Source: Austwickia sp040006675
GTDB lineage: Bacteria > Actinomycetota > Actinomycetes > Actinomycetales > Dermatophilaceae
Direction: 5' to 3'
DNA length: 7,581 nt
Assembly (NCBI GenBank): GCA_040006675.1
Contig: JBDTWM010000132.1
Coordinates: forward strand, 1-7,581
Shown here in pieces: positions 6,055 through 7,581 of this stretch. Position 1 is the stretch's first letter, and every line of letters begins with the position of its first letter. Made by a program: the position numbers and the translations under genes. Under the pieces are notes generated by a model. It saw only the letters and a list, made by a program, of their open reading frames with translations, had not been told where the DNA came from and did no database searches.

Positions 6055-7287
6055 TCAGAGCCGGGGTAGGCGTCGCAGCGGCGTGTGCAGCTCGGCCATC
6101 GCTGCCCAGGACTCCTCGACGATCGCGGACAGCCACTCTGTTCCCGACGCCGCCACTTCACGGTCCAGACCCTGGACGGCCGTGATGTAGTCAATCCCCG
6201 AGCCGGCCGCCTCGCGTAGCGCGGAGCGCAACGCCGACGGAGGGTTCGCGGCCACCCCGACGGCCGGTGCGTCCGCGCCCCTGCCTTCGAACACCGCGCA
6301 CATCGGCCCGATGCGATCCGCGAGTGCGGCCCGGTCCGCATCGTCCGGCCGTATCCGGGCGACGAGCCGCCGGAGCCTGTTCAGCCGCTCGACCTGGGCC
6401 GACGCCAGCACCTGCACCGCGCCCTCGAAAACCAGCTCACCGAGCGGTTGCGCCGCGAAGAACGGCGCCCGCACATGCTCGTACCAGGCGCGCAACGCGC
6501 GGAGCTGAGCGACGTACGCGACGTTCTTGCCGAGCAACCGGTTGAGGTTGCGGTAGTCGTCGGCCACGAACGGCGCCTGCATCGTCGGAGGGGGCCCCAC
6601 GATGATGAGCTGGCCCGGCTGCGGCACATCGCTGCGCAGCACGGAACCGGCGGCGACCACGGTGCCGTACGCGACCTGCACCGGCCCGACCGTCCCGCCC
6701 TGCCCGCCGAGGAAGATCGGCGCCTGGTCGAGCATGACACCCCGCGCCACGTCCCCGAACAGCGACGGGGTCGCCTTGTCGCCAGCGGGGGTGAAATTGA
6801 AGTGGATGTAAGACGAGCCGACCTCAGAGTGGTCCTTGCGGCTGCGGCCGCCGGCCATGAGGCAGTCGCAGAAGTTGATGAGGGAACCGAGCGTCACGAA
6901 CGGGAACAGGATGGTCTGCTTCAGCCCGACGCAGTGGGCGCCGCCGGCCTCCTCCTCCACCAGGCATCCCTCACGGACGTGATGGCCAAGACCCATGTTG
7001 GACCCGGCGAGGAAGACGGCCTGGGCGGCGAAGCCCCCCTTGAGTTCGACGTGTGGCCCGAGCCTGCAGTCCAGCATGGTGACCGGACCCTCCCGCCCGA
7101 GTTCGCAGCCCGCGGAGATCACCGTCGTCGCCCCCGCGAGTCGCGTGCCCTGGTGCAGGGTCACACCGTCCCCGCTGATCCGGTCCACCTCGACGTCGTC
7201 GGCGATGTCCACCGCGTACGGGTTGGGGATCGCCACCCCCTTGGCCAGCAACTGCTCGACGATGTGCGCCCCGCGCGGTGCCTGCAT
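6055..7287 (-). CDS. Left-handed beta-helix (hexapeptide repeat) protein, UDP-GlcNAc pyrophosphorylase-like
   Basis: The 410-residue protein has a left-handed parallel beta-helix at about residues 22-225, built of hexapeptide-like turns (VTLHQGTRLAGATTVISAG, SNMGLGHHVREG, GTVVAAGSVLRSDVP). It carries conserved-looking blocks PFVTLGSLINFCDCLMAGG (129-147), RKDHSEVGSSYIHFNFTP (150-167) and IFLGGQGGTVGP (191-202). This resembles proteins annotated as UDP-N-acetylglucosamine pyrophosphorylase or GlmU-like. It has no N-terminal nucleotidyltransferase domain, so any activity would be acetyl- or acyl-transfer to a sugar or sugar nucleotide. Residues 240-400 are helical and charged. The ATG at 7287 has AGGAG 6 nt upstream, and a CATAAT -10 lies further up. 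It is convergent with the recR block. Function is inferred from the fold; the exact substrate is unknown. Confidence 0.8.
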   Translation of the reverse strand: MQAPRGAHIVEQLLAKGVAIPNPYAVDIADDVEVDRISGDGVTLHQGTRLAGATTVISAGCELGREGPVTMLDCRLGPHVELKGGFAAQAVFLAGSNMGLGHHVREGCLVEEEAGGAHCVGLKQTILFPFVTLGSLINFCDCLMAGGRSRKDHSEVGSSYIHFNFTPAGDKATPSLFGDVARGVMLDQAPIFLGGQGGTVGPVQVAYGTVVAAGSVLRSDVPQPGQLIIVGPPPTMQAPFVADDYRNLNRLLGKNVAYVAQLRALRAWYEHVRAPFFAAQPLGELVFEGAVQVLASAQVERLNRLRRLVARIRPDDADRAALADRIGPMCAVFEGRGADAPAVGVAANPPSALRSALREAAGSGIDYITAVQGLDREVAASGTEWLSAIVEESWAAMAELHTPLRRLPRL

Positions 7288-7293
7288 GCCCTG

Positions 7294-7298
7294 CTCCT
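7294..7298 (-). promoter_or_regulatory. Shine-Dalgarno of the beta-helix gene
   Basis: Read on the minus strand this is AGGAG, 6 nt before the ATG at 7287, which fixes that start. Confidence 0.75.
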
Positions 7299-7326
7299 GC
7301 TCGCCGGAATCAACCTGTCGTGTCTG

Positions 7327-7332
7327 ATTATG
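7327..7332 (-). promoter_or_regulatory. Putative -10 box of the beta-helix gene
   Basis: On the minus strand the sequence is CATAAT, one base from the TATAAT consensus, in otherwise very GC-rich DNA. It would start a transcript near 7320 with a leader of about 32 nt. A 17-nt spacer puts the -35 at 7350-7355 (TCGGTC, a poor match), inside the tandem repeat array. Confidence 0.5.
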
Positions 7333-7334
7333 CG

Positions 7335-7390
7335 GGACCGATGACGCTGGACCGATGACGCTGGACCGATGACGCTGGACCGATGACGCG
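7335..7390. repeat. 14-bp tandem repeat array B (4 copies)
   Basis: The unit GGACCGATGACGCT is repeated exactly three times (7335-7348, 7349-7362, 7363-7376), with a fourth copy at 7377-7390 differing only in its last base (G for T). It fills much of the 112-bp gap between the partial membrane-protein gene and the beta-helix gene, just upstream of that gene's likely -10 box. Confidence 0.95.
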
Positions 7391-7399
7391 GGGAGAGGG

Positions 7400-7581
7400 T
7401 CAGGCGATCCGGGTGCCGCGTGGGAGAGTCCGCACAGGGGCGCGTAGGCGGCGTACGGCGATGAGGGTGCCGCCGACGGTCGCGACGAGGTACGTCACGA
7501 ACCCGATCGGCCAGATGGCTCCGCCCCGCATCTGTCCCGCAGTGCCGGTCGGGCCGGTGGAGTCCGTCGGGCCGGTGGAGT
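7400..7581 (-). CDS. 3' end of a gene for a membrane-anchored protein (partial)
   Basis: Only the last 59 codons and the TGA (7400-7402) lie in the window; the 5' part is beyond base 7581. The visible part reads, in order, a Ser/Thr/Gly/Pro linker with the hexad STGPTD repeated, then TAGQMRGGAIWP, then one hydrophobic helix (IGFVTYLVATVGGTLIAV), then a basic tail (RRLRAPVRTLPRGTRIA). This is the usual end of a secreted or surface protein anchored by a C-terminal membrane span with the positive tail in the cytosol. There is no LPXTG sorting motif in the visible part. It lies on the same strand as and upstream of the beta-helix gene, but the repeat array and a promoter separate them. The family cannot be recognised from this fragment. 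Confidence 0.7.
   Translation of the reverse strand, partial: STGPTDSTGPTGTAGQMRGGAIWPIGFVTYLVATVGGTLIAVRRLRAPVRTLPRGTRIA
7548..7581 (-). repeat. 18-bp tandem repeat encoding the STGPTD linker
   Basis: On the plus strand GTCGGGCCGGTGGAGTCC (7548-7565) is followed by the first 16 bases of a second copy, cut by the window end. It encodes the repeated hexad in the partial membrane protein, so the array probably continues beyond the window. Confidence 0.85.

Noticed and set aside
6448..7344. A 298-codon plus-strand open frame opposite the beta-helix gene
   Set aside because: The minus-strand frame has hexapeptide turns, a Shine-Dalgarno and a promoter; the plus-strand product is His/Arg/Asp-rich with no domain.
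7335..7390. CRISPR array
   Set aside because: The repeats are 14 bp and directly adjacent with no spacers, and no cas gene is present.

Overview
The window is very GC-rich DNA, almost certainly chromosomal and from an actinobacterium (Actinomycetota). The evidence is a small SRP RNA beside dnaX, a DnaX with a long disordered tail and an actinobacterial-type C-terminal motif, and recR followed directly by a DUF5063 gene (an order I recall from Streptomyces and relatives). TANNNT -10 boxes placed 7-8 nt before GTG starts also fit. I cannot name a genus.

Layout. A small SRP RNA gene (64-152, +) is followed by a convergent, apparently orphan OmpR-type response regulator (165-1004, -) whose receiver domain lacks key residues. 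Divergent from it runs a plus-strand block: dnaX (1199-3778), a PlsC-family acyltransferase (3863-4654), recR (4712-5311) and a DUF5063 gene (5304-5954) that overlaps the end of recR. The usual ybaB/ebfC gene between dnaX and recR is missing; the acyltransferase occupies its place. Convergent to this block is a minus-strand left-handed beta-helix (hexapeptide-repeat) protein related to the UDP-GlcNAc pyrophosphorylase/acyltransferase superfamily (6055-7287). The last feature is the 3' end of a minus-strand gene for a protein with a Ser/Thr/Gly/Pro linker, one membrane helix and a basic tail (7400 to beyond 7581).

Functionally, the core is replication (DnaX clamp loader), recombination repair (RecR) and protein targeting (SRP RNA), with membrane lipid synthesis (acyltransferase) inserted. 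The right side looks cell-envelope related, but this is inference.

Regulation. The -10-like hexamers before the SRP RNA, dnaX, acyltransferase and recR all sit 7-8 nt from the RNA 5' end or GTG start. This suggests leaderless transcripts for the three proteins. The DUF5063 gene instead has a strong Shine-Dalgarno and is probably coupled to recR.

The least ordinary structures are two arrays of 14-bp tandem repeats flanking the beta-helix gene, with partly similar units; one covers the -35 region of that gene's likely promoter. I see no mobile element, CRISPR array, tRNA or clear novel defence or biosynthetic system. No gene-free stretch exceeds 300 bases; the longest is 1005-1198, between the divergent response regulator and dnaX.
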